The notes: generated by a model from the sequence alone, not told the origin. Shown: positions 17,355 through 26,000, numbered from the stretch's first letter. The stretch is DNA of 64,000 nt from Solobacterium sp. (GCA_017469355.1 JAFUGM010000023.1:25594-89593), one strand, 5' to 3'. Numbers and translations: made by a program.

Positions 17355-18481
17355 CCCTGTTCCTCCGTTACCGGTTCCGCATCTTCCGATGCGTCTTCCG
17401 TGTCTTCTCCTTCTTCTGTTTCCGCAATCTCTTCCTCTTCTTCCACCGGTTCTTCCATGACACCGTTCTTATACCATCCTTCAAAGAAATGGTTCAGGAA
17501 GTCCGGGTCTTTGACATCAGACCCATATTCATCAATCGGAATCAGAATGCGGTTTCCATTATCATCGAGATAATAATTGCCATTATTATCCTGATAGTAA
17601 TGGCGGACCGCACGGTCTCCCCATTTATTATAGATATAATTTCCTTCTTCATCGGTCCAGTACTCCAGAACGATTTCCACTTCATCCCATGGACATGCCC
17701 GGGACGCAAGGACGGAAGAAGAATTATCCGCATAGATACACATATCATCTGAGGTGATCATGGGGCGGATCGTCTCATATTCATTTAATAATGCGAGAGA
17801 GAAATAATTGCCGAAAAAGATTCCGCCATCCCGCATGCGGATTTCAATCGCTTCATCATCATAAGACAATGGATACTGAATTACTTCCGCCATGCGTTCG
17901 ATCACCTTTGGATCAATTTCCTGAAATCCCGAGGTCAGTAAATGAGTTGCGTTCTCTTCATTGAATCCGGTAATAAAGGGAACTCTTGAAAGTAATGACA
18001 TATAATCACTGGTCAAATCGCAGACCGTCCCATCCGTAAACAGTACGGTAGGAACCTCTTCATCATAGCGGTAACCGATCGGCTGCTTTTCCTGGACCGT
18101 AATTTCAATGATGTTATCCCGACGCAATTGAACCTCAGCTTCTTCAATCATCGGATCACGTTCGATCCGTGCCGCAACCGCGGTAGGAAACTGAAGGTAA
18201 AACGCATCTCCAATTGAGATACCAGAGATCTTCTGCACATAACTTCCACTTAAATAATCCGTCCCATGAACGGAAACTGTGCGCACCTTACTGTCAGGAG
18301 AAAGAAAGAACAGTCCAACAAGAATAAGTGCGGAAAGAATAACAGCACGCAAAAAAAGCGAATGCCGTACTTCCGCAAATGCTTCATTATCCGATTCTGC
18401 TGCCCGCTCTTCAAACAGTGTATCAACACTCTTTGCGGGTTTGGTATCGGCTGTAGTTTCTGATTTTACTGCTTCTTCCAA
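17351..18481 (-). CDS. divIB: Cell division protein DivIB/FtsQ
   Basis: 376 residues, long for the family (about 260-280). Single-pass divisome protein linking FtsL/DivIC to septal wall synthesis. Cytosolic acidic N-terminus to about 45, one membrane segment (about 46-62, AVILSALILVGLFFL), a POTRA domain (about 68-140, VRTVSVHGTDYLSG), a beta domain to about 270, then an unusual C-terminal extension. That tail has repeated GNY/GNR units (EEGNYIYNKWGDR, NGNYYLDDNGNR) and ends in some 35 mostly acidic residues. The start is a TTG with GGAG 8 nt upstream, overlapping the end of murB by 16 nt. Order murG-murB-divIB is classic for the dcw cluster, but cysK follows instead of ftsA/ftsZ. Confidence 0.88.
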   Translation of the reverse strand: MEEAVKSETTADTKPAKSVDTLFEERAAESDNEAFAEVRHSLFLRAVILSALILVGLFFLSPDSKVRTVSVHGTDYLSGSYVQKISGISIGDAFYLQFPTAVAARIERDPMIEEAEVQLRRDNIIEITVQEKQPIGYRYDEEVPTVLFTDGTVCDLTSDYMSLLSRVPFITGFNEENATHLLTSGFQEIDPKVIERMAEVIQYPLSYDDEAIEIRMRDGGIFFGNYFSLALLNEYETIRPMITSDDMCIYADNSSSVLASRACPWDEVEIVLEYWTDEEGNYIYNKWGDRAVRHYYQDNNGNYYLDDNGNRILIPIDEYGSDVKDPDFLNHFFEGWYKNGVMEEPVEEEEEIAETEEGEDTEDASEDAEPVTEEQG

Positions 18482-19371
18482 TTGAAACGCTCCACTTCCA
18501 TATGAAGACGGATCTGATACTGCTGTTCCACCCGTTCTTTAATTTCATTCACAAGACGCAAGAAATCTTCTGCCGTCGCATGATTATCATTCACAATGAA
18601 GTTCACATGTTTTTCTGATACGGCTGCCCCGCCAATCCGATACCCACGATATCCGATTCCATCAATCAGTTTCCAGGCCGGCACTTCATCCGGATTCTGA
18701 AAGACACTTCCTGCACTGGGTTTATCCAGGGGCTGGGAGGCCATTCTTCGATTGCGCCGGCTTTCCATCAGTTCCCGTATCTCTTCTGTTTCACGTTCTT
18801 CGAGATGAAACCGCACCGCGATGATAATCCAGTCGGGATGAAGATGAAAGATGCTGTGACGATAGGAAAACTCACATTCCTCGTTGGAAATCCATTCAAA
18901 CTTCTGATCCCTATAAACAAATACACTGTCGATCACTTCCGACATCGAACTCCGGTATGCCCCGGCATTCATAAACGTCACACCGCCAACCGAAGCCGGA
19001 ATTCCCGCCGCAAACTCCAGACCGGACAACCCTTTCCGCATTGCCGTATAGGCAAGCGAAATGATTGAACAGCCCGCCTGTGCAATCAGGTCGGTATCGA
19101 GAAAGTAATACTCATCAAAGCGGTCAAGCCGGATGATCACCCCATCATACGGATCATCGGAACATAACAGGTTTGAGCCCTTTCCAATTACCTTATAGGG
19201 AATCTCTTCTTCGATCAGAAGACGCATTAAAGCATCCAGACCAACCGTAGAATCCGGATAGACGACATATTTTGCGGGTCCGCCGATATGCAGTGTAGTC
19301 ATGCCCGATAACGGCACATCACACTCCACATCTGCCACCCGTTTCAGTTGTTCCAGTAATTCATCCTTCAT
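18466..19371 (-). CDS. murB: UDP-N-acetylmuramate dehydrogenase
   Basis: 301 residues. FAD enzyme reducing UDP-GlcNAc-enolpyruvate to UDP-MurNAc. FAD-binding motifs: TTLHIGGPAKYVVYP, GKGSNLL near 80, and GLEFAAGIPASVGG near 118; active-site serine in SAGSVFQNP near 220; and the C-terminal KHVNFIVN near 255. The ATG at 19371 overlaps the murG stop by 11 nt and has AAGGAG 7 nt upstream; a TTG two codons earlier is not needed. Translationally coupled to murG on one side and divIB on the other. Confidence 0.95.
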   Translation of the reverse strand: MKDELLEQLKRVADVECDVPLSGMTTLHIGGPAKYVVYPDSTVGLDALMRLLIEEEIPYKVIGKGSNLLCSDDPYDGVIIRLDRFDEYYFLDTDLIAQAGCSIISLAYTAMRKGLSGLEFAAGIPASVGGVTFMNAGAYRSSMSEVIDSVFVYRDQKFEWISNEECEFSYRHSIFHLHPDWIIIAVRFHLEERETEEIRELMESRRNRRMASQPLDKPSAGSVFQNPDEVPAWKLIDGIGYRGYRIGGAAVSEKHVNFIVNDNHATAEDFLRLVNEIKERVEQQYQIRLHMEVERFNWKKQ

Positions 19372-20428
19372 GGACAAGCTCCTTCAGCCAGGAAATCAAT
19401 TCGCTTCCCGCACGGGGATGTGCATATTCAGACGCATGGGAAGACATCCTGATTCGAAGTGCGGCATCGTTCATCAGCCGATCTGTTACTTCCCGCAGTA
19501 AGGACGCGGTAAGTGCAGTTTCTTCCAGAATCACCGCTGCCCCATGCGTTTCCAGTTCCAACGCATTAAAGTACTGATGGTTATTTGGGACATAGGGACT
19601 TGGCACGAGAATCGACGGCGTTCCTGCCGCACCGATCTCTGCCAGCGTCGTTGCACCAGCCCGGCATACCGCAAGATCACAGAGCTTCAGAATATCCGCT
19701 CCGGAGATATACTCCCGCACAATGACATTCGCATTGTCGGTATGGAATTGATAGTTGTTATGCTTGCCCGATGCGATCAGCACCTGGTACTCCGTCACAT
19801 CCTGATAAGCTTCATCAATGATCTTTGACATGGTTTCTGAACCAAGGCTTCCCATCATGACTGCCACAAACGGTTTTGTGTTATCCAGACCGTACGCAGA
19901 AATCAATGATTCATCTGCGTTCATCTGCGCAATCACCTGAGCTCTTGGATTGCCTAGAACGCGTGTCTTAGCGGAAGGAAAATCCTTCGCACTGCCTTCA
20001 TAAGCCAGTTCCACCGCATCCGCAAACCGGCCAAGAAACACATTTGCTTTTCCCGCAAAGGAGTTCTGTTCAGAAATCATTGTTGGAATACCTAACTGCT
20101 TCGCCGCAAGAATCAACGGTACGGAAATATAGTTGCCAAAGCCAATGCAGGCATCGGGCTGATATCGCTTCAACAGCTTCCGACATGAGGCAATTTCCCG
20201 TCCCATGGAAAGTACATACTTCACCTTACCAAGAATCGAACCAGAAGTGGAAGGAATCTGGATCGGTACGAATTCATAGCCATGTTCGGGAATCAGCTGT
20301 CCTTCCAGCCGATCCGAACTCCCAACAAACACGGTACGTATCTGTTCTTCTTTTAACAGATCCGCAACCGCAAGTGCAGGATAAATATGTCCTCCGGTTC
20401 CACCGGCAGAAATCATGACCAGATTCAT
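19361..20428 (-). CDS. murG: UDP-GlcNAc:undecaprenyl-PP-MurNAc-pentapeptide transferase
   Basis: 355 residues. Peripheral membrane GT28 glycosyltransferase making lipid II from lipid I. N-terminal glycine loop GGTGGHIYPALAVA at 10-23; second loop MMGSLGSETM near 190; and UDP-GlcNAc site CRAGATTLAEIG near 258. First gene of murG-murB-divIB-cysK-cysE. It has no ribosome site; an extended -10 (TGC TAGAAT) lies 6 nt before the ATG, so the mRNA is probably leaderless. Divergent from the GH43-like lipoprotein gene across a 98-bp gap. Confidence 0.95.
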   Translation of the reverse strand: MNLVMISAGGTGGHIYPALAVADLLKEEQIRTVFVGSSDRLEGQLIPEHGYEFVPIQIPSTSGSILGKVKYVLSMGREIASCRKLLKRYQPDACIGFGNYISVPLILAAKQLGIPTMISEQNSFAGKANVFLGRFADAVELAYEGSAKDFPSAKTRVLGNPRAQVIAQMNADESLISAYGLDNTKPFVAVMMGSLGSETMSKIIDEAYQDVTEYQVLIASGKHNNYQFHTDNANVIVREYISGADILKLCDLAVCRAGATTLAEIGAAGTPSILVPSPYVPNNHQYFNALELETHGAAVILEETALTASLLREVTDRLMNDAALRIRMSSHASEYAHPRAGSELISWLKELVHEG

Positions 20429-20434
20429 GGCTTC

Positions 20435-20443
20435 ATTCTAGCA
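20435..20443 (-). promoter_or_regulatory. Extended -10 element, leaderless murG promoter
   Basis: Minus strand TGCTAGAAT (TGN plus TAGAAT); hexamer ends 6 nt before the murG ATG with no ribosome site between. Confidence 0.6.
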
Positions 20444-20513
20444 CAGGGTCCATCCCAAATGCATTTCCCACTCGATCTCCGCCAGCTTCCATGAAGTAAG
20501 AGAAACAATGCAA

Positions 20514-20519
20514 TATAAT
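20514..20519 (+). promoter_or_regulatory. TATAAT -10 element of the GH43-like lipoprotein gene
   Basis: Perfect TATAAT 7 nt before the ATG. An AGGAG lies within those 7 nt, but it would be missing from a transcript starting at the usual distance, so either this is leaderless or transcription starts elsewhere. Confidence 0.45.
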
Positions 20520-20526
20520 AGGAGTC

Positions 20527-21741
20527 ATGAAACGCGCCGCACTGTTATCGCTGTCCTGTTTATGTCTGCTTGTTTCCTGTGCCCGCTCTCCTGCCTCAGG
20601 GCAGGAACCGACCAGGGAAGCAGTGTCACTTCAAAGCGCATATACGGATGACCCCTATGTCAGAGAATGTATTGATCTTTTTCTTTTTGATGGTCAATCT
20701 CTTCCTGACGCTACCCCGCTTCATACCCTTTCCTGGGAAGTAACCAGCGGCCAGGCAGAACTTCATGACAATATCATCACAAAGACGGCAGAGGCAGCCG
20801 AATATGAACCGATCTCACTCAGAGTAACCTATGGTGAGGAACAGATTGAATTCAGTGATTTGACCTTATGTGATCCTCAGGTAGGCTATGTGATCGTCTA
20901 CTTCACTTCCGAGGGCCCGGATCAGGAACAATTGAAATTAGCCTATACCTACAATTGCGAATACTGGTTCAAGATCAATATGGACCGCGGAATACTGAAG
21001 CCTTCGATTGGGACGGGACGTTTGCGAGATCCTTCCCTGGTACGACGGAAGGAAGGCGGATTTACACTGTTAGCGACACAGGGCTATGACACAGATTCCA
21101 TCTATGCCTTTGATACGATGAATCTAGCAGAATATACCAATGAGCGGGTACTCAAGCTAAACGCCTCTTCCGATAACTCCATGAGTGAAACGCAGGCCTG
21201 GGCTCCAGAAGCGATCTATAACCATGAGCTTGGTCAGTATGTCATTCTGTTTTCTTCCCCTAATGACGGTGGAAGTTTCTACAGTCTGACAGAGGACTTT
21301 GAGAAAGTGAGCTACCCTGCACCACTTCTTGAGCCAGGATATCCAACGATCGACTTGACTCTGACCAGAACATCAAACGGATGGGTTGGACTTCTCAAAG
21401 ATGAGCGGGAACCGATGGAAGCATATTCCAGAATCCTTAGGGCGAATGGATTATGCATTGGTGACCTCACCGTGGAAGCCAAGCCAGTCTTCCCCCGCCA
21501 ACAGATGGAAGGCCCCATGATTATGAAGAGTCTGGAAAAAGAAGGCTGGTATATCTTTACCGATGACTATACCCGCAGTTCTTATAAGGGTTTTTATACA
21601 AAAGACATCACTTCCGGAACACTGGAAGAACTGGATGATACCGATCTCATGATTCCTCTGGAACAGCCCTCCCATGGCTATGCACTGCCTGTCACATGGA
21701 AGGAACTGGAACGGATCTGGGAAGTATATCCGGAGCCATGA
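20527..21741 (+). CDS. Lipoprotein with GH43-like five-bladed beta-propeller
   Basis: 404 residues. Lipoprotein signal peptide with lipobox LLVSC (Cys near 18), so it is anchored outside the membrane. After a linker and a small domain (about 30-115), the region 120-400 resembles GH43/62/117-type propeller glycosidases: RDPSLVRRKEGGFTLLATQG near 163, AWAPEAIYN near 220, and MEGPMIMKS near 328 with the EGP that carries the acid Glu in GH43. The usual N-terminal base Asp of GH43 is not obvious, so it may bind rather than cleave glycans. Substrate unknown. It stands alone, divergent from murG. Confidence 0.72.
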   Translation: MKRAALLSLSCLCLLVSCARSPASGQEPTREAVSLQSAYTDDPYVRECIDLFLFDGQSLPDATPLHTLSWEVTSGQAELHDNIITKTAEAAEYEPISLRVTYGEEQIEFSDLTLCDPQVGYVIVYFTSEGPDQEQLKLAYTYNCEYWFKINMDRGILKPSIGTGRLRDPSLVRRKEGGFTLLATQGYDTDSIYAFDTMNLAEYTNERVLKLNASSDNSMSETQAWAPEAIYNHELGQYVILFSSPNDGGSFYSLTEDFEKVSYPAPLLEPGYPTIDLTLTRTSNGWVGLLKDEREPMEAYSRILRANGLCIGDLTVEAKPVFPRQQMEGPMIMKSLEKEGWYIFTDDYTRSSYKGFYTKDITSGTLEELDDTDLMIPLEQPSHGYALPVTWKELERIWEVYPEP

Positions 21742-21782
21742 TTCTGAATTATGTGAAAATTTTAGAAATTTTTACATTTCTA

Positions 21783-21811
21783 TTGTAAACGTTCACGGAA
21801 AGCCTTATAAT
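21783..21811 (+). promoter_or_regulatory. Sigma-A promoter with overlapping cre site
   Basis: TTGTAA (21783-21788), 17-bp spacer, TATAAT (21806-21811). A CcpA-type cre, TGTAAACGTTCACG (21784-21797), matches TGWAANCGNTNWCA at 13 of 14 positions and overlaps the -35 and spacer, a placement expected for catabolite repression. Confidence 0.75.
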
Positions 21812-21855
21812 TTCTTTAGTCGCATAAGAATATTTTGCAACGAAAGGACAATAGT

Positions 21856-22029
21856 ATGAGAAGTATCGATAGTAACGCCATTTTCATGGTTGATTACGAA
21901 ACCGATTCTTCCGTGGTCCGTGAATATATGACGACCATTGATTTTCAGAAACTACTCAATGACGAACGCAATGGGACAATTAGAATCATGAACCACCTGA
22001 AGATTGGCAATGTAATCGAGAAGGCTTAA
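21856..22029 (+). CDS. Small protein of unknown function, 57 residues
   Basis: Begins MRSIDSNAIF and ends HLKIGNVIEKA; no signal peptide, membrane segment or known motif. It is acidic in the first half and basic near the end. I take it as a real gene because it has a complete expression unit: a sigma-A promoter with 17-bp spacing, a near-perfect cre site over the promoter, an AAAGGA ribosome site 7 nt before the ATG, and an intrinsic terminator whose loop contains its stop codon. An ATG at 21835 would add seven residues but lacks a ribosome site. The predicted regulator is CcpA, so it should rise when preferred sugars run out. A dual role as a small RNA is possible. Confidence 0.7.
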   Translation: MRSIDSNAIFMVDYETDSSVVREYMTTIDFQKLLNDERNGTIRIMNHLKIGNVIEKA

Positions 22030-22047
22030 TTTGGCCTTCTTTTTTTG
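22019..22047 (+). terminator. Terminator of the 57-residue protein gene
   Basis: AGAAGGC/GCCTTCT stem (22019-22025, 22034-22040), then a run of T residues. The stop codon of the gene lies in the loop. Confidence 0.85.
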
Positions 22048-22056
22048 TCCTTTTAA

Positions 22057-22080
22057 AAATGACAGGTTACCCTGCCATTT
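22057..22080 (-). terminator. Terminator of the MazG-like gene
   Basis: AAATGACAGG/CCTGCCATTT stem with one mismatch or wobble and a 4-nt loop, followed on the minus strand by TTAAAA. The stop codon of the gene lies in the loop. Confidence 0.65.
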
Positions 22081-22354
22081 GATCCAATCTTGCACGATAG
22101 GTTTCAAGTACCTCATCCAATAACTGTTCATCATCAATTCCCATCTCCGTAAATAATGTCAGGAGTGAGAATAGTACATCGCCTGCTTCCGTTTGAATGT
22201 CTTCTGTCAGGCGTAATGGACTCGTTCCATAATCCGTACTGGAAAGAATCGCCTTGCCAAGCTCTCCGGTCTCTGAAACAAAATCGATATACCGGGACTG
22301 GAGGTCTGCGGTAAGTCCATATTCTTCAATGAACTCCTTAACTTTCCGCATCAT
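22067..22354 (-). CDS. MazG-like nucleotide pyrophosphohydrolase
   Basis: 95 residues, a single all-alpha MazG-type unit. Such enzymes hydrolyse NTPs or dNTPs to monophosphate and pyrophosphate and clean up aberrant nucleotides. The metal-binding pattern is present: ETGELGKAIL (ExxE-like) near 27 and EDIQTEAGDVLFSLLTL (ExxD) near 50-66. It overlaps the 3' end of the Crp-like regulator gene by 17 nt. Two adjacent ATG codons (22354 and 22351) follow a GGAAG; a longer frame from 22423 lies inside the upstream gene. Substrate not predictable. Confidence 0.8.
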   Translation of the reverse strand: MMRKVKEFIEEYGLTADLQSRYIDFVSETGELGKAILSSTDYGTSPLRLTEDIQTEAGDVLFSLLTLFTEMGIDDEQLLDEVLETYRARLDQMAG

Positions 22355-23033
22355 ACTTCCGTTTCCCACTCTTAGGGACATAAAGTCCCTTGTTATATTC
22401 TTCAAAGAGGATCGGATCCGCAATCAGATAACCTGCATCCCCTTTGTTCAATATTCCTTTATCTTCCAATAAACGCATACAACGCTCAATGGCACGAGGA
22501 GACAGTTCAAGATCCCTGCCCACACTGTCCCAGTCAGGAATCCATTCTTTGGCAGTACGGTTTACCGCGATATAGGAACATAACAGATATTCCAGCGGAT
22601 ACTTCTGGAAATAGAAGGAATTCATCGTCTGCGCAATAAACTGAGAGAACCCCTTCGACACATGAATCAGAAATGCATTCTGACTCAATAATGCGCTTTT
22701 ATTTAATTCCAACGGAAGAGAAATCAGTTTTGCGGGAGACTGTGTTACAGCACGGATCACCGATCGATTTTCATCCCGGAACAGAATGGTATCGTCAAAG
22801 ATCCCCCGATTGGAATAACTTCCAATCAGAAGTCCCTGTTTCTGCTGGGCAGGAATGAGTGTCGTTACCGTTCCTTCATACAGAAAAAACAGGTCTTCAC
22901 AGAACTCCCCATCTTCCGTAATCCACTCTCCTTCTTCACATGTCACAAACTGAGGATTCATGATCGTAGAAATATCAATTCCGTAGTCTTCAAGAACTTT
23001 CAGTTCTTCTCCAGTCGCTGTTGTTTTCTTCAT
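22338..23033 (-). CDS. Crp/Fnr-family transcriptional regulator
   Basis: 231 residues. N-terminal cyclic-nucleotide-binding-like beta barrel (about 25-120; EDLFFLYEGTVTTLI, then GLLIGSYSNRGIFDDTILF), a dimer helix (about 120-150), and a C-terminal winged helix (about 165-225) with the recognition segment DLELSPRAIERCMRLLEDKG. It lacks the cAMP-binding arginine signature and Fnr-type cysteine cluster, so its ligand is unknown. Coupled to the MazG-like gene. No ribosome site; TAAAAT lies 7 nt before the ATG, consistent with a leaderless message. Confidence 0.8.
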   Translation of the reverse strand: MKKTTATGEELKVLEDYGIDISTIMNPQFVTCEEGEWITEDGEFCEDLFFLYEGTVTTLIPAQQKQGLLIGSYSNRGIFDDTILFRDENRSVIRAVTQSPAKLISLPLELNKSALLSQNAFLIHVSKGFSQFIAQTMNSFYFQKYPLEYLLCSYIAVNRTAKEWIPDWDSVGRDLELSPRAIERCMRLLEDKGILNKGDAGYLIADPILFEEYNKGLYVPKSGKRKYDAES

Positions 23034-23040
23034 ATGTTCA

Positions 23041-23046
23041 ATTTTA
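23041..23046 (-). promoter_or_regulatory. TAAAAT -10-like element, leaderless promoter of Crp-like gene
   Basis: Minus strand TAAAAT, 7 nt before the ATG at 23033, no ribosome site. Confidence 0.45.
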
Positions 23047-23075
23047 CTCGGACTCCATCGAAAAAGCGATGCATT

Positions 23076-23663
23076 TCACATCGCTTCACAGATGGATTCA
23101 ATTGCCTGAAATACCGCATCCGTTCCGGTCTTTTTCGTACCGGATACCGGATAGATCGATGCCGCAGGCACATCGAGGGCTTTGGCGATTTTCGCCATCG
23201 CACTGATGCCGGCACCACGTGACAGTTTATCTGCCTTCATACAGACAGGAATTACCTTGAGATGATTCGCTCTTGCGTATTCCATCATCGTAAGATCATC
23301 TTCCGATGGAGTCCGCCGGATATCCAACACAAGAACCAATGCCTTAAGCTGTTCCCGTTCTGTCATATAGGGGTCGATCAAGGTAGAGAATACCTCTGCT
23401 GTATCATCACCCCCGATGGCGTAGCCATAGCCCGGACTGTCACAGAAGACAATCCGATGATCAACTTCAAAGAAGTTGAGAAGTCGTGTCTTTCCTGGCG
23501 TCTTGCCGGTATAAGCAAGTTTCTTCCGATTGACCAGGGTATTGATGAGCGTGCTCTTCCCGGCATTGGAACGGCCCGCAAACATCACCTCCGGAAGAGT
23601 ACTGTCTGGCCATTGCGTGCGATTTGCGGCAGTGGCCAGAAGTTCTGCGTCATGGAAGTTCAT
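23076..23663 (-). CDS. engB: Ribosome biogenesis GTPase EngB (YsxC/YihA)
   Basis: 195 residues, full length. Essential GTPase in large ribosomal subunit assembly. G1 GRSNAGKSTLIN at 30-41, G2/G3 region TPGKTRLLNFF and DSPGYGYA near 75, G4 MKADKL near 142, and G5 PVSGTKKTG near 173. The ATG overlaps the lon stop by 4 nt (ATGA), the common lon-engB arrangement in Bacillota. Part of tig-lon-engB. Confidence 0.94.
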   Translation of the reverse strand: MNFHDAELLATAANRTQWPDSTLPEVMFAGRSNAGKSTLINTLVNRKKLAYTGKTPGKTRLLNFFEVDHRIVFCDSPGYGYAIGGDDTAEVFSTLIDPYMTEREQLKALVLVLDIRRTPSEDDLTMMEYARANHLKVIPVCMKADKLSRGAGISAMAKIAKALDVPAASIYPVSGTKKTGTDAVFQAIESICEAM

Positions 23664-25978
23664 CGAACCAGCGCTTCCTTCAATACCTGAGACATGGTCT
23701 CTACCGGCACAAAGGTCACATTGTCCTTAACAGCCTGAGGCACTTCATCAAGATCACGAAGATTTGCCTTAGGCATCAGGATCTTCGTAATGCCAGCACG
23801 GTTTGCGGCGAGGGATTTCTCACGCAGTCCGCCGATCGGAAGTACATTTCCCCGCAGAGTAACTTCCCCGGTCATCGCAAGATCACTATGGACTGGTGTT
23901 TCGCTGAGCGCCGATACCAGAGCCGTCGTCATGGTGACACCTGCGGAAGGGCCATCCTTCGGTACTGCTCCTTCAGGAATATGAATATGCACATCATGAT
24001 TTTCAAAGAAGGTCGGGTCAATCCGCAGTTCCTTCGCATGGGCTTTGACATAGTCCATCGCAATCTCCGCTGATTCCTTCATGACATCACCGAGTTTTCC
24101 GGTCAGAACCAGACGTCCCTTACCCTCAAAGTAGTTGACTTCAATCTGAAGCACATCTCCGCCAAACGATGTATAGGCGAGCCCGGTTACTACACCAACC
24201 TGATCTTTCTTTTCCTTGACACCATGTTCAAACATTTCCTTGCCAAGCCATTCATTGATCAGCTTATGAGTTACCGTAACAGACTTCTTATCCTGATTGA
24301 GAATCTCAAGTACCGTCTTACGGCAGAGACTTCCAATAATCCGTTCCAGCTGACGAACACCAGCTTCTCTTGTGTAATGGCGGATCAGATAGAGGATTTC
24401 CTTTTCCTTCAGATGGAACTGGGATGGTTTAAGACCATTGGCTTCCAGCTGCTTGGGAATCAGATGATCCACCGCAATCTGTACCTTATCCACTTCGGTA
24501 TAGGACGGCAATTCGATGATTTCCAAACGATCCTGTAATGGTGCAGGAATGTTTTCCAAGTAGTTCGCTGTGGCGATGAACAATACCTTGGAAAGATCAT
24601 ATGCCTCTTCCAGGTAATGATCACTGAAGAACTGGTTCTGTTCAGGATCCAGTACTTCCAGCAATGCGTCACTCGGGTCACCCTTGTAATCCATGCCCAT
24701 CTTATCGATTTCATCGATCAGGAATACCGGATTGATGACACCGGCTTTCTTCATTCCCTGAATCACTCTTCCGGGAAGAGAACCAAGGTAGGTTCTGCGG
24801 TGACCACGGATTTCCGCTTCATCCCGCACGCCGCCAAGAGACATCTTCACAAATCTGCGGTCCAGTGACCTTGCGACAGATTTCGCAAGGCTGGTCTTAC
24901 CAACACCCGGAGGGCCAACAAGACAGAGAATCGGAGAATTGAGATTTCCTGTCATCTGTTTCACCGCAAGATATTCCATGATACGCTGCTTTACCTTATC
25001 GAGGCCATAATGGTCTTCATCGAGAATTCCACGTACTGCCTTGAGGTCGGAGTTATCTTCGGTCTCCTGCCACCAGGGAACCTTCAGCAGCCAGTCTAGA
25101 TACGTACGTTCAACACTGGCCTCCCCGCTTCCCTGCGGCAGCATTTCATACCGACGCAGTTCTTCCAGCGCCTTTTCCTTGACATGCTGGGGATAGGGAT
25201 TGTTTTCAATCTGTTCCCGCATCTCAGAAACATCATCCGTCACATTGGAGACATCACCGAGTTCTTCCTTGATCGCTTTAAGCTTTTCACGGAGGTAGTA
25301 CTCCTTCTGCCCATCATCAATGTGTTCCTTGACCTTGTCATTGATCGTCGATTCCAGTTTGGAGAACTGCTGCTGCTTTTCCATTTCCGCAATGATACGA
25401 ACCATACGCGCATTAACATCCGGTGTTTCCAGCAGCTCCTGCTTCACCGCCGTTTCTAACGGGAAGTACTGAGCAATCTGATCGGTCAGCACGACCGCAC
25501 TTACCCCTTTGGAAAGCTGGGCGATGATATCTGCAGGAAAGGAACTGGAGAAATTGGACACCTGTTCAAACTCAGAAATAATCCGTTTGACAAGTGCCAT
25601 CTCTTCCATGGAACTTCCCTGAATCTCATCAATGGTACGGATCTCCGCCATCATGATGTCATCACTGTTTTCCAGTTCAACGATTTCTGCCCGTTTCATA
25701 CCGGTAAAGGTAACCCGCATGAAGCCTTCTTTACGACGGACAATCTTGATCTTGGATAATGTACCGACACGATAGAGATTCGCTTCCTCCGGATCATCTA
25801 CCATGATGTCATTCTGACATACGACAAACACCATGGAATCGTATCCAGCAGATGACTGATTGATCGCATTGATCGACTTCTGACGGCCGACCTCGATCAT
25901 GACATCCTGACCCGGAAATACAACGATTCCGCGGGTACAGATGACAGGGACTCTCACATTTAAAGCGCTGTTTGACAT
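23660..25978 (-). CDS. lon: ATP-dependent protease Lon (La)
   Basis: 772 residues, usual LonA length. Degrades damaged and regulatory proteins. N-terminal LAN domain (about 1-190), coiled coil, AAA+ module with Walker A GPPGVGKTSLAK near 350 and Walker B FLIDEIDKMG near 415, and a C-terminal protease domain with the catalytic Ser in PKDGPSAGVTM near 675 and Lys in GGLREKSLAAN near 718. Start at ATG 25978, with GAGG 6 nt upstream; a longer frame from 26014 runs into the preceding terminator. Sits 62 nt after tig with a hairpin between, and overlaps engB. Confidence 0.96.
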   Translation of the reverse strand: MSNSALNVRVPVICTRGIVVFPGQDVMIEVGRQKSINAINQSSAGYDSMVFVVCQNDIMVDDPEEANLYRVGTLSKIKIVRRKEGFMRVTFTGMKRAEIVELENSDDIMMAEIRTIDEIQGSSMEEMALVKRIISEFEQVSNFSSSFPADIIAQLSKGVSAVVLTDQIAQYFPLETAVKQELLETPDVNARMVRIIAEMEKQQQFSKLESTINDKVKEHIDDGQKEYYLREKLKAIKEELGDVSNVTDDVSEMREQIENNPYPQHVKEKALEELRRYEMLPQGSGEASVERTYLDWLLKVPWWQETEDNSDLKAVRGILDEDHYGLDKVKQRIMEYLAVKQMTGNLNSPILCLVGPPGVGKTSLAKSVARSLDRRFVKMSLGGVRDEAEIRGHRRTYLGSLPGRVIQGMKKAGVINPVFLIDEIDKMGMDYKGDPSDALLEVLDPEQNQFFSDHYLEEAYDLSKVLFIATANYLENIPAPLQDRLEIIELPSYTEVDKVQIAVDHLIPKQLEANGLKPSQFHLKEKEILYLIRHYTREAGVRQLERIIGSLCRKTVLEILNQDKKSVTVTHKLINEWLGKEMFEHGVKEKKDQVGVVTGLAYTSFGGDVLQIEVNYFEGKGRLVLTGKLGDVMKESAEIAMDYVKAHAKELRIDPTFFENHDVHIHIPEGAVPKDGPSAGVTMTTALVSALSETPVHSDLAMTGEVTLRGNVLPIGGLREKSLAANRAGITKILMPKANLRDLDEVPQAVKDNVTFVPVETMSQVLKEALVR

Positions 25979-26000
25979 GTGATACCTCACTTTCTTGTAC

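Noticed and set aside
17355..18481. T-box or other cysteine-responsive leader for cysK
   Set aside because: cysK starts inside the divIB coding end, leaving no leader sequence.
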